A stretch of 64,000 nucleotides of DNA from Kaistia granuli DSM 23481 (GCF_000380505.1 NZ_AQYH01000004.1:186001-250000), one strand, 5' to 3'. Positions 25,274-34,583 are shown, counted from the first letter of the stretch. Made by a program: numbers and translations. Notes: a model not told the origin generated them from the letters alone.

Positions 25274-26524
25274 ATGACGGCCCCGACCGACAATCTCCGC
25301 ATCAATGGCGAACGCCTCTGGGACAGCTTGATGGAGATGGCGAAGATCGGGCCTGGCATCGCCGGTGGCAACAACCGCCAGACGCTGACCGATTCCGACG
25401 CCGAGGGTCGCAGCCTCTTCCAGACCTGGTGCGAAGCGGCCGGCATGACGCTCGGCGTCGACAAGATGGGCACGATGTTCGCGACCCGTCCCGGCACCGA
25501 TCCCAATGCGCTGCCGGTCTATGTCGGCAGTCATCTCGATACCCAGCCGACCGGCGGCAAATATGACGGCGTGCTCGGCGTGCTGTCGGCGCTGGAGGTC
25601 GTGCGCTCGATGAACGATCTCGGCATCCGGACCAAGCACCCGATCGTCGTCACCAACTGGACCAATGAGGAAGGCGCGCGCTTCGCCCCGGCCATGCTGG
25701 CCTCGGGAGTGTTCGCCGGCGCGCTGACGCTCGACTACGCCTATGAGCGTCGGGATCCGGAGGGCAAGACCTTCGGCGACGAGTTGAAGCGGATCGGCTG
25801 GGTCGGCGACGAGGAAGTCGGCGCCCGCAAGATGCACGCCTATTTCGAATATCACATCGAGCAGGGGCCGATCCTCGAGGCTGAGGCGAAGCAGATCGGC
25901 GTCGTCACCCATTGCCAGGGCTTGTGGTGGCTGGAAGTGACGCTGACCGGTCGCGAGGCGCATACCGGCTCGACGCCGATGAACCTCCGCGTCAATGCCG
26001 GGCTTGCCATGGCGCGCATCCTCGAGATGGTGCAGACGGTGGCAATGGAGAGCCAGCCGGGCGCCGTCGGCGGCGTCGGCCAGATGTTCTTCACGCCCAA
26101 TTCGCGCAATGTCCTGCCCGGCAAGGTCGTGTTCTCGATCGACATCCGCAGCCCCGACCAGGCCAAGCTCGACGGCATGCGCGCCCGCATCGAGACCGAG
26201 GCGGCCGAGATCGCCGCGACGCTCGGCGTCGGCTGCTCGATCGAGGCGGTCGGCCATTTCGATCCCGTCACCTTCGATCCCGTGCTGGTGTCACGCGTCC
26301 GCGACGCGGCCGAGCGGCTCGGCTACAGCCACATGAACATCATCTCCGGCGCCGGCCACGACGCCTGCTGGGCCGCCAAGGTGGCGCCGGCGACGATGAT
26401 CATGTGCCCCTGCGTCGGCGGTTTGTCGCATAATGAAGCCGAGGAGATCAGCCCGGAATGGGCGGCGGCGGGCGCCGACGTCCTGTTCCACGCCGTGCTG
26501 GAGACCGCTGAAATCGCCGGCTGA
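25274..26524 (+). CDS. pydC: N-carbamoyl-beta-alanine amidohydrolase (beta-ureidopropionase, Zn hydrolase)
   Basis: 416 residues, M20-type dinuclear metal amidase of the hydantoinase/carbamoylase group. Metal ligand motifs are VGSHLDTQPTGGKYDGVLG and WTNEEGARFAPAM. The lid-domain signature GREAHTGSTPMNLR and the late HNEAEE are present. It should hydrolyse N-carbamoyl-beta-alanine to beta-alanine, CO2 and ammonia, step three of the reductive pathway. N-carbamoyl-L-amino acid hydrolase activity cannot be excluded by sequence alone; context favours the pyrimidine role. ATG 25274 is used since earlier codons are not conserved. pydB follows. Confidence 0.9.
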   Translation: MTAPTDNLRINGERLWDSLMEMAKIGPGIAGGNNRQTLTDSDAEGRSLFQTWCEAAGMTLGVDKMGTMFATRPGTDPNALPVYVGSHLDTQPTGGKYDGVLGVLSALEVVRSMNDLGIRTKHPIVVTNWTNEEGARFAPAMLASGVFAGALTLDYAYERRDPEGKTFGDELKRIGWVGDEEVGARKMHAYFEYHIEQGPILEAEAKQIGVVTHCQGLWWLEVTLTGREAHTGSTPMNLRVNAGLAMARILEMVQTVAMESQPGAVGGVGQMFFTPNSRNVLPGKVVFSIDIRSPDQAKLDGMRARIETEAAEIAATLGVGCSIEAVGHFDPVTFDPVLVSRVRDAAERLGYSHMNIISGAGHDACWAAKVAPATMIMCPCVGGLSHNEAEEISPEWAAAGADVLFHAVLETAEIAG

Positions 26525-26583
26525 AGCCGGAAAACCAAAAAAATGGCTGGCAAAGTCGGCCGAAAGACCAGAGGGAAGTCATC

Positions 26584-28041
26584 ATGTCGACGGTAATCAA
26601 GGGCGGCACCATCGTCGCTGCCGACCGGAGCTACGAGGCGGATATCCGCATCGAGGGCGAGACCATCCAGGCGATCGGGCCGGATCTTTCCGGCGACACG
26701 GTCGTCGATGCGTCGGGCGCCTACATCATTCCCGGCGGCATCGATCCGCATACGCATCTCGAAATGCCCTTCATGGGCACGACGGCGGCCGAAACGTGGG
26801 AAAGCGGCACCTTCGCAGCGCTTTCCGGCGGCACGACGACCGTGGTCGACTTCGTCATCCCGGGCGAGGCCGGCATGCTGGCGGCGCTGGAGGAATGGGA
26901 AGGCCGCGCCACGCGCCAAGCCTCCTCCGACTATTCCTACCACATGTGCGTCACCGGCTGGTCGGAGAAGCACTTTGATGACATGGCCAAGGTGGTCGAG
27001 CGCGGCATCAACACCTTCAAGCACTTCATGGCCTACAAGGGCGCCCTGATGGTGAATGACGACGAGATGTTCGCTTCGTTCCAGCGTTGCGCGGCGCTCG
27101 GCGCGCTGCCGCTGGTGCATGCCGAGAACGGCGACATCGTTGCCGCCCTGCAGCAGAAATATCTGGCCGAAGGCACGACGGGACCGGAGGGCCATGCCTT
27201 CTCGCGGCCGCCGGAAGTCGAGGGCGAGGCGACGAACCGCGCCATCATGATCGCCGACGCCGCCGGCGTGCCGGTCTATATCGTGCACGTCTCCTGCGAA
27301 CAGAGCCACGAGGCGATCCGCCGGGCCCGCCAGAAGGGCATGCGCGTCTTTGGCGAACCCTTGATCCAGCACCTGACGCTGGACGAGAGCGAATATTTCA
27401 ACCGCGACTGGGACTATGCGGCGCGGCGCGTGATGTCGCCGCCCTTCCGCAACAAGATCCACCAGGACAGCCTCTGGGCGGGCCTCGCCGCCGGCTCGCT
27501 GCAGGTGGTCGCCACAGACCATTGCGCCTTCACCACCGAGCAGAAGCGCGTCGGCCTCGGCAATTTCGCCAGGATCCCGAATGGCACCGGCGGCGTCGAG
27601 GACCGGCTCTCCGTGCTCTGGACCAAGGGCGTCGAGACGGGCCGGCTGACCCCGAACGAGTTCGTCGCCGCGACCTCGACTAACATCGCCCAGATCCTCA
27701 ACATCTACCCGCGGAAGGGCGCGATCCTGCCGGGTTCCGACGCCGATCTGGTCGTCTGGGATCCGAAGCTCAGCAAGACGATCTCGGCGGCGAACCAGAA
27801 ATCCATCATCGATTACAACGTCTTCGAGGGTGTCGAGGTCCGCGGCCTGCCGCGCTACACGATCTCGCGCGGCGAGGTCGTCTGGGCCGACGGCCAGAAC
27901 TCGCAGCCGCAGCCCGGCCGTGGCAAGTTCATCCGGCGCCGGCCGTTCCCGGCCGTCAACGCCGCCCTTTCGAGGTGGAAGGAAGTGACGGCGCCGCGCG
28001 CGGTGAACCGCTCGCCCGAGCATATGCCGATCGGCGTTTGA
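26584..28041 (+). CDS. pydB: Dihydropyrimidinase
   Basis: 485 residues, cyclic amidohydrolase. The metal motif is GGIDPHTHLE (His56, His58), the carboxylated-Lys motif is TFKHFMAYKG (Lys152), and further metal-binding segments are LVHAENGD, VHVSCEQSH and VATDHCAF. It opens dihydrouracil or dihydrothymine to the N-carbamoyl-beta-amino acid, step two of the pathway. GAGGGAAG precedes the ATG. It is 59 bp downstream of pydC and 8 bp before an ABC ATPase gene, so one long operon from the aminotransferase through the transporter is likely. Confidence 0.93.
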   Translation: MSTVIKGGTIVAADRSYEADIRIEGETIQAIGPDLSGDTVVDASGAYIIPGGIDPHTHLEMPFMGTTAAETWESGTFAALSGGTTTVVDFVIPGEAGMLAALEEWEGRATRQASSDYSYHMCVTGWSEKHFDDMAKVVERGINTFKHFMAYKGALMVNDDEMFASFQRCAALGALPLVHAENGDIVAALQQKYLAEGTTGPEGHAFSRPPEVEGEATNRAIMIADAAGVPVYIVHVSCEQSHEAIRRARQKGMRVFGEPLIQHLTLDESEYFNRDWDYAARRVMSPPFRNKIHQDSLWAGLAAGSLQVVATDHCAFTTEQKRVGLGNFARIPNGTGGVEDRLSVLWTKGVETGRLTPNEFVAATSTNIAQILNIYPRKGAILPGSDADLVVWDPKLSKTISAANQKSIIDYNVFEGVEVRGLPRYTISRGEVVWADGQNSQPQPGRGKFIRRRPFPAVNAALSRWKEVTAPRAVNRSPEHMPIGV

Positions 28042-28049
28042 GGTAGGGC

Positions 28050-28889
28050 ATGAGCGCCGTGTTCCAGCCTTTCGAGGATAGAGCCGACGGTCAGTCTTCC
28101 ACCGGGCACGCCGCATCCGTCATCGATATAAGTGGGCTTTCGCTCACCTTCGAGACGAATGACGGCCCGGTGCAGGCGCTGTCCAACATCGATCTCGACG
28201 TCCAGCGGGGCGAGTTCGTCTCCTTCATCGGGCCGTCCGGTTGTGGCAAGACCACGCTGCTGCGGGTGATCGCCGATCTCGAGCAGCCGACCGGCGGCTC
28301 GATCACCGTCAATGGCGTGTCGCCGGAAGAGGCGCGGCTGGCCCGCGCCTATGGCTATGTGTTTCAGGCGGCAGCGCTTTATCCCTGGCGCACCATCGCC
28401 AACAACGTCGCCCTGCCGCTCGAGATCATGGGATTGCCCAAGGCCGAGCGCGAGCGGCGGATCGCCGACAATCTGGCGCTGGTCAACCTTTCGGGCTTCG
28501 AGAAGAAATACCCCTGGCAGCTTTCCGGCGGCATGCAGCAACGCGCCTCGATCGCCCGCGCTCTCGCGGTCGAGCCGGAGCTTCTGCTGATGGATGAACC
28601 CTTTGGCGCGCTTGACGAAATCGTCCGGGACCACCTCAACGAACAGCTGCTGAAGCTGTGGGCGAAGACGCAGAAAACCGTCGTCTTCGTCACCCATTCG
28701 ATCCCCGAGGCCGTCTTCCTCTCGACCAAGATCGTCGTGATGTCGCCGCGGCCCGGCCGGGTCACCGACATCATCGATTGCGGTTTCCCACGCGATCGCA
28801 ACCTCGACATCCGCGAGACGCCGGAGTTCCTGGAGGTCGCGGCCCGTGTCCGCAACGGCCTGAGGGCAGGGCATTCCTATGAGGACTGA
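28050..28889 (+). CDS. ABC transporter ATP-binding protein, NitT/TauT/ThiZ family
   Basis: 279 residues. Walker A GPSGCGKT, Q-loop GYVFQAAALYPWRTI, signature LSGGMQQRASIARAL, Walker B LLLMDEPFGALDE and switch His in FVTHSIPEAVFLS. It has no C-terminal regulatory domain. The family serves uptake of taurine, nitrate, sulfonates and pyrimidine precursors. It is directly downstream of pydB and grouped with two permeases and a NMT1-type binding protein, so a pyrimidine such as uracil, or a related N-compound, is the likely substrate. About 24 N-terminal residues before the ABC core are poorly conserved. Confidence 0.9.
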   Translation: MSAVFQPFEDRADGQSSTGHAASVIDISGLSLTFETNDGPVQALSNIDLDVQRGEFVSFIGPSGCGKTTLLRVIADLEQPTGGSITVNGVSPEEARLARAYGYVFQAAALYPWRTIANNVALPLEIMGLPKAERERRIADNLALVNLSGFEKKYPWQLSGGMQQRASIARALAVEPELLLMDEPFGALDEIVRDHLNEQLLKLWAKTQKTVVFVTHSIPEAVFLSTKIVVMSPRPGRVTDIIDCGFPRDRNLDIRETPEFLEVAARVRNGLRAGHSYED

Positions 28890-28959
28890 CCGGCGATACG
28901 GCGCACCCCTGGGTGGGGTTGATACGCACCCGCGGCGTTACCCCCTCGTTAGCCCTGCG

Positions 28960-29373
28960 TCAGCGCGGCACCAGGCCTTCCAGTTCCGGCAGCAGGACGA
29001 CGCTTTCCTGCTCGTTCGGATCGGTGCGGGCGATGACGGCGACCAGGGGCTCGGAGCCCCGGTTGACGGCAAGATGCGGGAGGTCGGCGGGGATGTAGAA
29101 CAGCTCGCCCGCCCTGACGACGACGTGTTGCTCCAGCCGCTCGCCGAACCAGGTCTCGGCCTCGCCGGCGAGGATGTAGATCGCCGTCTCGTGGTGCTCG
29201 TGCTTGTGGGCGCTGGCCCGACCGCCCGGCGGGACGGTCAGAAGGACCATGCAGAGCCCGGTCGCGCCGACCGACTCGGCCGAGATGCCCTCGACATAGG
29301 TGAAGCCCTGCTTGCCCAGGTAGCTGCCGCCGGGACGGATCACCCGGCAGGTCCGTTCGATGGTCGCGCTCAT
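28960..29373 (-). CDS. Cupin domain protein encoded antisense within the ABC operon
   Basis: 137 residues. One cupin fold with HKHEHHETAIYILAGEAETWFG (metal ligands His, His, Glu) and IPADLPHLAVNR (third His). The ATG at 29373 has GGAGG 6 bp upstream, so it is a genuine gene. It sits on the minus strand between the ABC ATPase and permease genes, which all run rightwards, and so interrupts the transporter operon. No named reaction can be assigned; small cupins of this type may be isomerases, dioxygenases or sensors. Its leftward transcript would oppose the pydB-ATPase mRNA. Confidence 0.82.
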   Translation of the reverse strand: MSATIERTCRVIRPGGSYLGKQGFTYVEGISAESVGATGLCMVLLTVPPGGRASAHKHEHHETAIYILAGEAETWFGERLEQHVVVRAGELFYIPADLPHLAVNRGSEPLVAVIARTDPNEQESVVLLPELEGLVPR

Positions 29374-29423
29374 GTCGCCTCCAAATGGCTCACTACCGGA
29401 AGATATGGGACGGGGATGGCCGC

Positions 29424-30371
29424 ATGACCACGCTCGCCGCCTCGGGCGCCGTTGCCGCCCGCCCGCGCTCGCTGAAGAAGCCCGGCCATGTCTTTCCGGT
29501 CACCGTCGTCGTGCTGGCGATCCTCGTCATCTGGTATGTCGGCGCCTTCTTCCTGAACGCCCAGCTGGCACGGGACCAGTTCGCCCGCCAGAAGGTGGAA
29601 CCGACGACGCGGGAACTTGTCGCGGCTACCTATGCGATGGAGCGGCCGCTGCTGCCGGCGCCGCACCAGGTTGCCGCCGAGCTCTGGAAGAGCACGACCG
29701 GCTACCCGATCAATTCCAAGCGCAGCCTCGTCTATCACGGCTGGGTGACGCTCTCGGCGACGCTCGCCGGCTTCGTCATCGGCACGGCGCTCGGCCTGCT
29801 GCTCGCCATCGGCATCGTCCATGTCGCGAGCCTCGACAAGAGCCTGATGCCCTGGGTGGTAGCCTCGCAGACCATCCCCATCGTCGCCATCGCGCCGATG
29901 ATTGTCGTGGTCGGCTATAACCTGATGAACGGCCAGCTCGGGCTTTCGACCGACACCTCGCGCTTCCTCGCCAAGGCGATGATCTCGACCTATCTCTCCT
30001 TCTTTCCCGTCGCCGTCGGCATGGTGAAGGGGCTGCGTTCGCCCGATCCGATGCATCTCGATCTGATGCGCACCTATTCGGCGACCGGCTGGCAGGCGTT
30101 CTGGAAGCTGCGCTTCCCGACCTCGCTGCCCTATCTGTTCACCTCGATGCAGATCGCCATCGCCATCAGCCTGGTCGGCGCCATCGTCGGCGAATTGCCG
30201 ACCGGCGCCTCGGCCGGCCTCGGCGCACGACTGCTCGCCGGTTCCTACTACGGCCAGACGGTGCAGATCTGGGCGGCGCTGCTGGCCGCGTCGATCCTCG
30301 CTGCCGTGCTGGTGGCGATCGTCGGCCTCGCCAACCGCATCGTCCTGAAGCGCATGGGGATGGCGAGATGA
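29424..30371 (+). CDS. ABC transporter permease 1 (NitT/TauT/ThiX-like)
   Basis: 315 residues. An N-terminal helix, a long periplasmic stretch and about five further helices precede the EAA-type loop RTYSATGWQAFWKLRFPTSLP. It is longer than typical TauC (about 250), mainly through the N-terminal region. Start ATG 29424 is used, with GGGACGGGGA upstream; 29385 is a possible longer start. It pairs with the second permease at 30562 to form the channel of the importer next to pydB. Confidence 0.85.
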   Translation: MTTLAASGAVAARPRSLKKPGHVFPVTVVVLAILVIWYVGAFFLNAQLARDQFARQKVEPTTRELVAATYAMERPLLPAPHQVAAELWKSTTGYPINSKRSLVYHGWVTLSATLAGFVIGTALGLLLAIGIVHVASLDKSLMPWVVASQTIPIVAIAPMIVVVGYNLMNGQLGLSTDTSRFLAKAMISTYLSFFPVAVGMVKGLRSPDPMHLDLMRTYSATGWQAFWKLRFPTSLPYLFTSMQIAIAISLVGAIVGELPTGASAGLGARLLAGSYYGQTVQIWAALLAASILAAVLVAIVGLANRIVLKRMGMAR

Positions 30372-30396
30372 GTATCGTCGTGAACTTCGCCTCCCT

Positions 30397-30538
30397 TCTC
30401 CCTCCCCCCTGTGGGGAGGGTCGGGGTGGGGGTGCCACCTGGATGGTGGGGGCTGGCCTCCATTCGCGCCGATATCATTCCATGCGGAGGGGCCGAGCCG
30501 GTACCCCCTCCCTAACCCTCCCCACAAGGGGGAGGGAA
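30397..30538. repeat. Large imperfect inverted repeat between the two permease genes
   Basis: Two arms of about 36 nt (30397-30432 and 30503-30538) are close to reverse complements: one contains CTGTGGGGAGGGTCGGGG, the other AACCCTCCCCACAAGGGG. A 70-bp spacer separates them. It fills the 190-bp gap inside the operon and could fold into a long mRNA hairpin. This is a typical intergenic element in this bacterial order. Confidence 0.75.
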
Positions 30539-30561
30539 TTGGCGGCGGAGGGGATGGCCCG

Positions 30562-31686
30562 ATGAGTTCGCGCGGACATCTCCAACCCTGGCTTGCCTTC
30601 CTCGGCCTGTTCGCCGCCGTAGCCCTGCCGCTCGACGCCGCCGATCCCGCCCGTCTGCTGCCGCGCGAAGGTCTCGCCGGCTGGAGCGTCATCCTGCTTC
30701 TGGCGCTGGCGACCTACGCGGCCGTCAAGGCCGAGCGCAGCACCGTCACGGCGATCCTGCTGGCGCTGGCAGCCCATGCCGGTGCCTGGTACGCGCTCGC
30801 CATCCTGCCTGGCCTCGCCGGCCATGCCGGTCCCGGTTTCTGGGCGCTGCTCCTCACCGCCTGGCTGCTGGCCTGGCGGCTGGTGTCGCAGCTTTCCGCC
30901 ATCAAGCCGCGCGGCGGGCTCGGCGGCTTCCTCTTGAAACTCGTCGTGCCGCTGATCTTCGGCGCCTGGCTGTTGATCTTCTGGGAGGTGATCGTCGTCG
31001 CCTTCCAGGTGCCGAGCGTCCTGATCCCGCCGCCCTCGGCGATCTGGGCCAAGCTCGCCTCGTCGATCCCGATTCTCGCCGCCGATTTCCGCCAGACCTT
31101 CCTGAAGGCGGTGATCGCCGGCTATGTGATCGGCTGCGGCTCCGGCTTCCTGGTCGCCATCCTGGTCGACCGCATCCCGTTCCTGCAGCGGGGCCTGCTG
31201 CCGGTCGGCAACCTGGTCTCGGCGCTGCCGATCATCGGTATCGCGCCGATCATGGTGATGTGGTTCGGCTTCGACTGGCCGTCCAAGGCGGCGGTGGTGG
31301 TCGTCGCCACCTTCTTCCCGATGCTGGTCAATACCGTCACCGGCCTCGCCGCCTCGCAGCCGATGCAGCGCGACCTGATGCGCACCTATGCCGCGAATTA
31401 TTGGCAGTCGCTATTCAAGCTGCGGCTTCCCGAGGCGCTGCCGTTCATATTCAATGCACTCAAGATCAATTCTACACTGGCCCTGATCGCTGCCATCGTT
31501 GCCGAATTCTTCGGCACGCCGATCGTGGGCATGGGATTCCGTATCTCCACCGAAGTCGGGCGCATGAACATCGACATGGTGTGGGCGGAAATCGCGGTGG
31601 CGGCCTTGGCCGGCTCCGCGTTCTACGGGGTGATCGCGCTCATCGAGCGCGCCTCGACCTTCTGGCATCCGTCCTTCCGCACCTGA
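30562..31686 (+). CDS. ABC transporter permease 2 (NitT/TauT/ThiX-like)
   Basis: 374 residues, longer than the usual 250-260. Three or four extra N-terminal hydrophobic segments (1-110) precede a standard permease core (about 130-370) with the EAA-type loop RTYAANYWQSLFKLRLPEALP. Long permeases of this kind occur beside pyrimidine genes in rhizobia-like bacteria, but that is from memory and not checked. ATG 30562 follows GGAGGGGATGGCCC. The binding-protein gene follows 37 bp downstream. Confidence 0.85.
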   Translation: MSSRGHLQPWLAFLGLFAAVALPLDAADPARLLPREGLAGWSVILLLALATYAAVKAERSTVTAILLALAAHAGAWYALAILPGLAGHAGPGFWALLLTAWLLAWRLVSQLSAIKPRGGLGGFLLKLVVPLIFGAWLLIFWEVIVVAFQVPSVLIPPPSAIWAKLASSIPILAADFRQTFLKAVIAGYVIGCGSGFLVAILVDRIPFLQRGLLPVGNLVSALPIIGIAPIMVMWFGFDWPSKAAVVVVATFFPMLVNTVTGLAASQPMQRDLMRTYAANYWQSLFKLRLPEALPFIFNALKINSTLALIAAIVAEFFGTPIVGMGFRISTEVGRMNIDMVWAEIAVAALAGSAFYGVIALIERASTFWHPSFRT

Positions 31687-31723
31687 GGGCGGGGCCAGCC
31701 ATGAACAGAACCTGGAGGGGTCT

Positions 31724-32722
31724 ATGAAGAAGCTTATGATTGGGGCGCTCGCGGTCGCCGCGGGGCTCATGACCAGCGTCTCGGCCCATGCGGCCGATGC
31801 GTTGACGCTGCAGCTGAAATGGGTCCCGCAGGCCCAGTTCGCCGGCTACTACGTCGCCAAGGAGAAGGGCTTCTACGACGAGGAAGGCCTCGACGTCACC
31901 ATCAAGCCGGGTGGCCCGGACATCGCCCCCGAGCAGGTGATCGCCGGCGGCGGCGCCGATGTCATCACCACCTGGATGCCGGCAGCGCTGGCTTCGCGCG
32001 AGAAGGGCGTACCGCTCGTCAACATCGCCCAGCCCTTCAAGAAGTCGGGCATGATGCTGACCTGCCGCAAGGATACCGGCATCAAGTCGCCGGATGATTT
32101 CAAGGGCAAGACGCTCGGCGTCTGGTTCTTCGGCAATGAATATCCGTTCCTCGCCTGGATGGCCAAGCTCGGCCTTTCGACCGAGGGTGGCCCGAACGGC
32201 GTCACCGTGCTGAAGCAGGGCTTCAACGTCGACCCGCTGATCCAGAAGCAGGCCGACTGCATCTCGACCATGACCTATAACGAGTTCGGCCAGGTGCTGG
32301 ACGCCGGCATTCCGGAGAGCGACCTGATCGTCTTCAAATACGAGGACCAGGGCGTCGCGACGCTGGAAGACGGTCTCTATGTCATGGAAGACAAGCTGAA
32401 GGACCCGGCCTTCGTCGACAAGATGGCGAAGTTCGTCCGCGCCTCGATGAAGGGCTGGGCCTACGCCCGTGACAACACCGACGAAGCCGCCAAGATCGTG
32501 CTCGAGAACGACGACACCGGGGCGCAGACCGAAGCGCATCAGAAGTTCATGATGGGCGAGGTCAACAAGCTGACCGAGGGCACCACCGGCGCGCTCGACG
32601 AGGCCGATTACAAGCGCACCGTCGCCACGCTGCTGGCAGCCGGCGGCGAAGCGCCCGTCATCACCAAGGAGCCGACCGGCGCCTGGACGCATGCCGTCAC
32701 CGACGCGGCCGGCCTGAAGTAA
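31724..32722 (+). CDS. ABC transporter substrate-binding protein, NMT1/THI5-like
   Basis: 332 residues. A Sec signal peptide (1-24, ending AHAAD) is followed by the NMT1/THI5 pattern LTLQLKWVPQAQFAGYYVAK and GLDVTIKPGGPDIAPEQV. Two Cys (in MLTCRKD and QADCISTM) lie in the ligand lobe region. This family binds pyrimidine-ring compounds such as the thiamine precursor HMP, as well as riboflavin. As the last gene after two permeases, beside dihydropyrimidinase, it probably delivers uracil, thymine or a similar ring. A strong terminator ends the operon. Confidence 0.9.
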   Translation: MKKLMIGALAVAAGLMTSVSAHAADALTLQLKWVPQAQFAGYYVAKEKGFYDEEGLDVTIKPGGPDIAPEQVIAGGGADVITTWMPAALASREKGVPLVNIAQPFKKSGMMLTCRKDTGIKSPDDFKGKTLGVWFFGNEYPFLAWMAKLGLSTEGGPNGVTVLKQGFNVDPLIQKQADCISTMTYNEFGQVLDAGIPESDLIVFKYEDQGVATLEDGLYVMEDKLKDPAFVDKMAKFVRASMKGWAYARDNTDEAAKIVLENDDTGAQTEAHQKFMMGEVNKLTEGTTGALDEADYKRTVATLLAAGGEAPVITKEPTGAWTHAVTDAAGLK

Positions 32723-32747
32723 GCCGCGCCATTGATACGAAGTTGAA

Positions 32748-32773
32748 ACGGGCGCCTTCGGGCGCCCGTTTTT
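32748..32773 (+). terminator. Rho-independent terminator of the pyrimidine/ABC operon
   Basis: Perfect hairpin ACGGGCGCC-TTCG-GGCGCCCGT followed by TTTT, 26 bp after the binding-protein stop. Confidence 0.92.
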
Positions 32774-32835
32774 CATTGGGGCGGAGACGTGGGGCGGAAG
32801 GGGGCGGGCCACCTCACCTCAGGATCAATCGTCCC

Positions 32836-34371
32836 TCAGCTCTCCGCTTCGCATCGCTTCAGCGCCGCCGGCGCGAGGCCGGCATCGCGCGCGATCATCG
32901 TCAGCTTCTGGTCGCCGAACCGCCACGAGCACACGATAGCGCCCTCGGCCAGCGCAGACGGCACGGTCCGGTAGGCCGCCGTCAGCAGGAAGGCGAGCGG
33001 CCGCCCGGCCGCCTCATCCCAGAGGATCGCCATCGGCTCGCGCACCGGATCGATCGCCGCATAGGTCATGCGGTCGGCATCCGGCAGATAGTAGCGCAGC
33101 GCCTTTTCCGCATGCGGCGCGTCGGTCAGGATCTCGGCATCGCGCACGCCGCTCTCGCGCAGGAAGGCGGCGACGGGACGCCAGTCATATTTTCGCGCTG
33201 AAACCAGCATGTCGAGCGCCTGGAGCGCGATGCCGGCCAGCAGGGCGACGAGAACGGCGAGAGCGGGCAGCCGCGCCACACCCGGCCGGGCGACGAGGGC
33301 GGCGATACCGGCCGAGGCAAGCAACACCGCCGCCGGCAGCATGCCGATCAGATAGCGGCCGGCGCTGGCCGAGAAGATGCCGAGGACAAGGAACACCAGT
33401 GGCGTGCCGAAGGCGGTGACAGCGAGCATCCGATGGGCGGGCTTCGCCCGATTGGCGAGGAAGCCGGCGAGCATCAGGGCGAGAAAGCCGGTCGCGAGCC
33501 AGCCGTTCCAGCCGGCGTCGAGAAAGCGGTCGAGATCGCGCGGCACGACGAAACCATAGGTCTCACCAAACGCCTCGATCGCCCGCTGGCCATAGCCGTA
33601 GCGGGACTGCCACTTCATCAGCCCGACCGGCTTCTCGGCCTGCGCCTGCACGGCGGGGAGCAGGAAGGCGGCGGCGACGACAATGCCGGTCCAGGTGATG
33701 AGGATGTGGCGCCACCAGAGCCGCTTCAGCGCCGGGGCGAAGTTCCGGAATCCGCAGGCGGGGAGCGCGAGGTGCTGCAGGGCGACCGGGACGATGCCTG
33801 CCGGGATCGAAAGCGCCGCGCCGAGCGTGCCGATGGTGGCCAGGATCGCCTGCCGCCCGGGCTTCGGCCGGCCGGTCAGGAGCCCGATCTGGCCGGTGAT
33901 GGCGAGCGCCACGAAGGCGAGCATCAGCGCATAGGGCCGCGCTTCCTGGCCATACTGGATCAGCGCCGGATAGAAGGCGTAGAGCAGGGCGGCCGCGATG
34001 GCGCCGACCCGGCCGGAGAGCCGCAGTGCCAGCAGCGCGACGAGGGCGCCGGCGAGGCTGTCGAGCAGTGCAGACGGCAGGCGCAGCGCGAATTCCGAGC
34101 CGCCAGCGAGGCCCAGCCCCTTCAACAGCGCGAAATAGGTCGGGAAATGGCCGTTGGCGAGCCGGTCGGCGACGAGGCCGGACCAGGACGCCCTGGCGAC
34201 ATCGGCGGTGATCACCTCGTCGAACCAGAGCGCCAGCTCGCCGAGCGTCGACAGGCGGATGACGAGGCAGAGCGAGAAGGTCAGGACGAAGACGATCGCC
34301 GGCGCCGCGGCGGCCGCCTTCGACCGCCATGCAGCACTTCCCGCCCGCAGGATGATCTCGGCCTCAGCCAT
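32836..34371 (-). CDS. GT39-like glycosyltransferase, polytopic membrane protein
   Basis: 511 residues with about 10-12 transmembrane helices and a C-terminal soluble domain (about 400-511). The first periplasmic loop has WFDEVIT, the acidic motif of GT39/ArnT-type transferases that use polyprenyl-phosphate sugars. A second feature is YGQEARPYAL. It should move a lipid-linked sugar to an unknown acceptor at the outer face of the inner membrane. The start at 34371 is preferred for its GGGAAG site 8 bp upstream; 34386 is possible. It is convergent with the ABC operon and divergent from cysQ, with no partner genes nearby. Confidence 0.8.
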   Translation of the reverse strand: MAEAEIILRAGSAAWRSKAAAAAPAIVFVLTFSLCLVIRLSTLGELALWFDEVITADVARASWSGLVADRLANGHFPTYFALLKGLGLAGGSEFALRLPSALLDSLAGALVALLALRLSGRVGAIAAALLYAFYPALIQYGQEARPYALMLAFVALAITGQIGLLTGRPKPGRQAILATIGTLGAALSIPAGIVPVALQHLALPACGFRNFAPALKRLWWRHILITWTGIVVAAAFLLPAVQAQAEKPVGLMKWQSRYGYGQRAIEAFGETYGFVVPRDLDRFLDAGWNGWLATGFLALMLAGFLANRAKPAHRMLAVTAFGTPLVFLVLGIFSASAGRYLIGMLPAAVLLASAGIAALVARPGVARLPALAVLVALLAGIALQALDMLVSARKYDWRPVAAFLRESGVRDAEILTDAPHAEKALRYYLPDADRMTYAAIDPVREPMAILWDEAAGRPLAFLLTAAYRTVPSALAEGAIVCSWRFGDQKLTMIARDAGLAPAALKRCEAES

Positions 34372-34583
34372 GTCTGCTTCCCGCATTCAGCTCACCGCCT
34401 GCCCATGGCGGATAAGCCCGCCATCGCGATCCCGTGACAAGCTGTTGCGCTTCTTGTCAGGCAAATCCGTGGCCGGGCCTCCTTGCCGCTTGTGCGAGGC
34501 GCCGGGGAGCGCTACGAGCGCAGAAGGTATTCTCGTTTCCGTAACGACAACCCATCTTGGCCATCCCTCTGGAGCATTCGACC

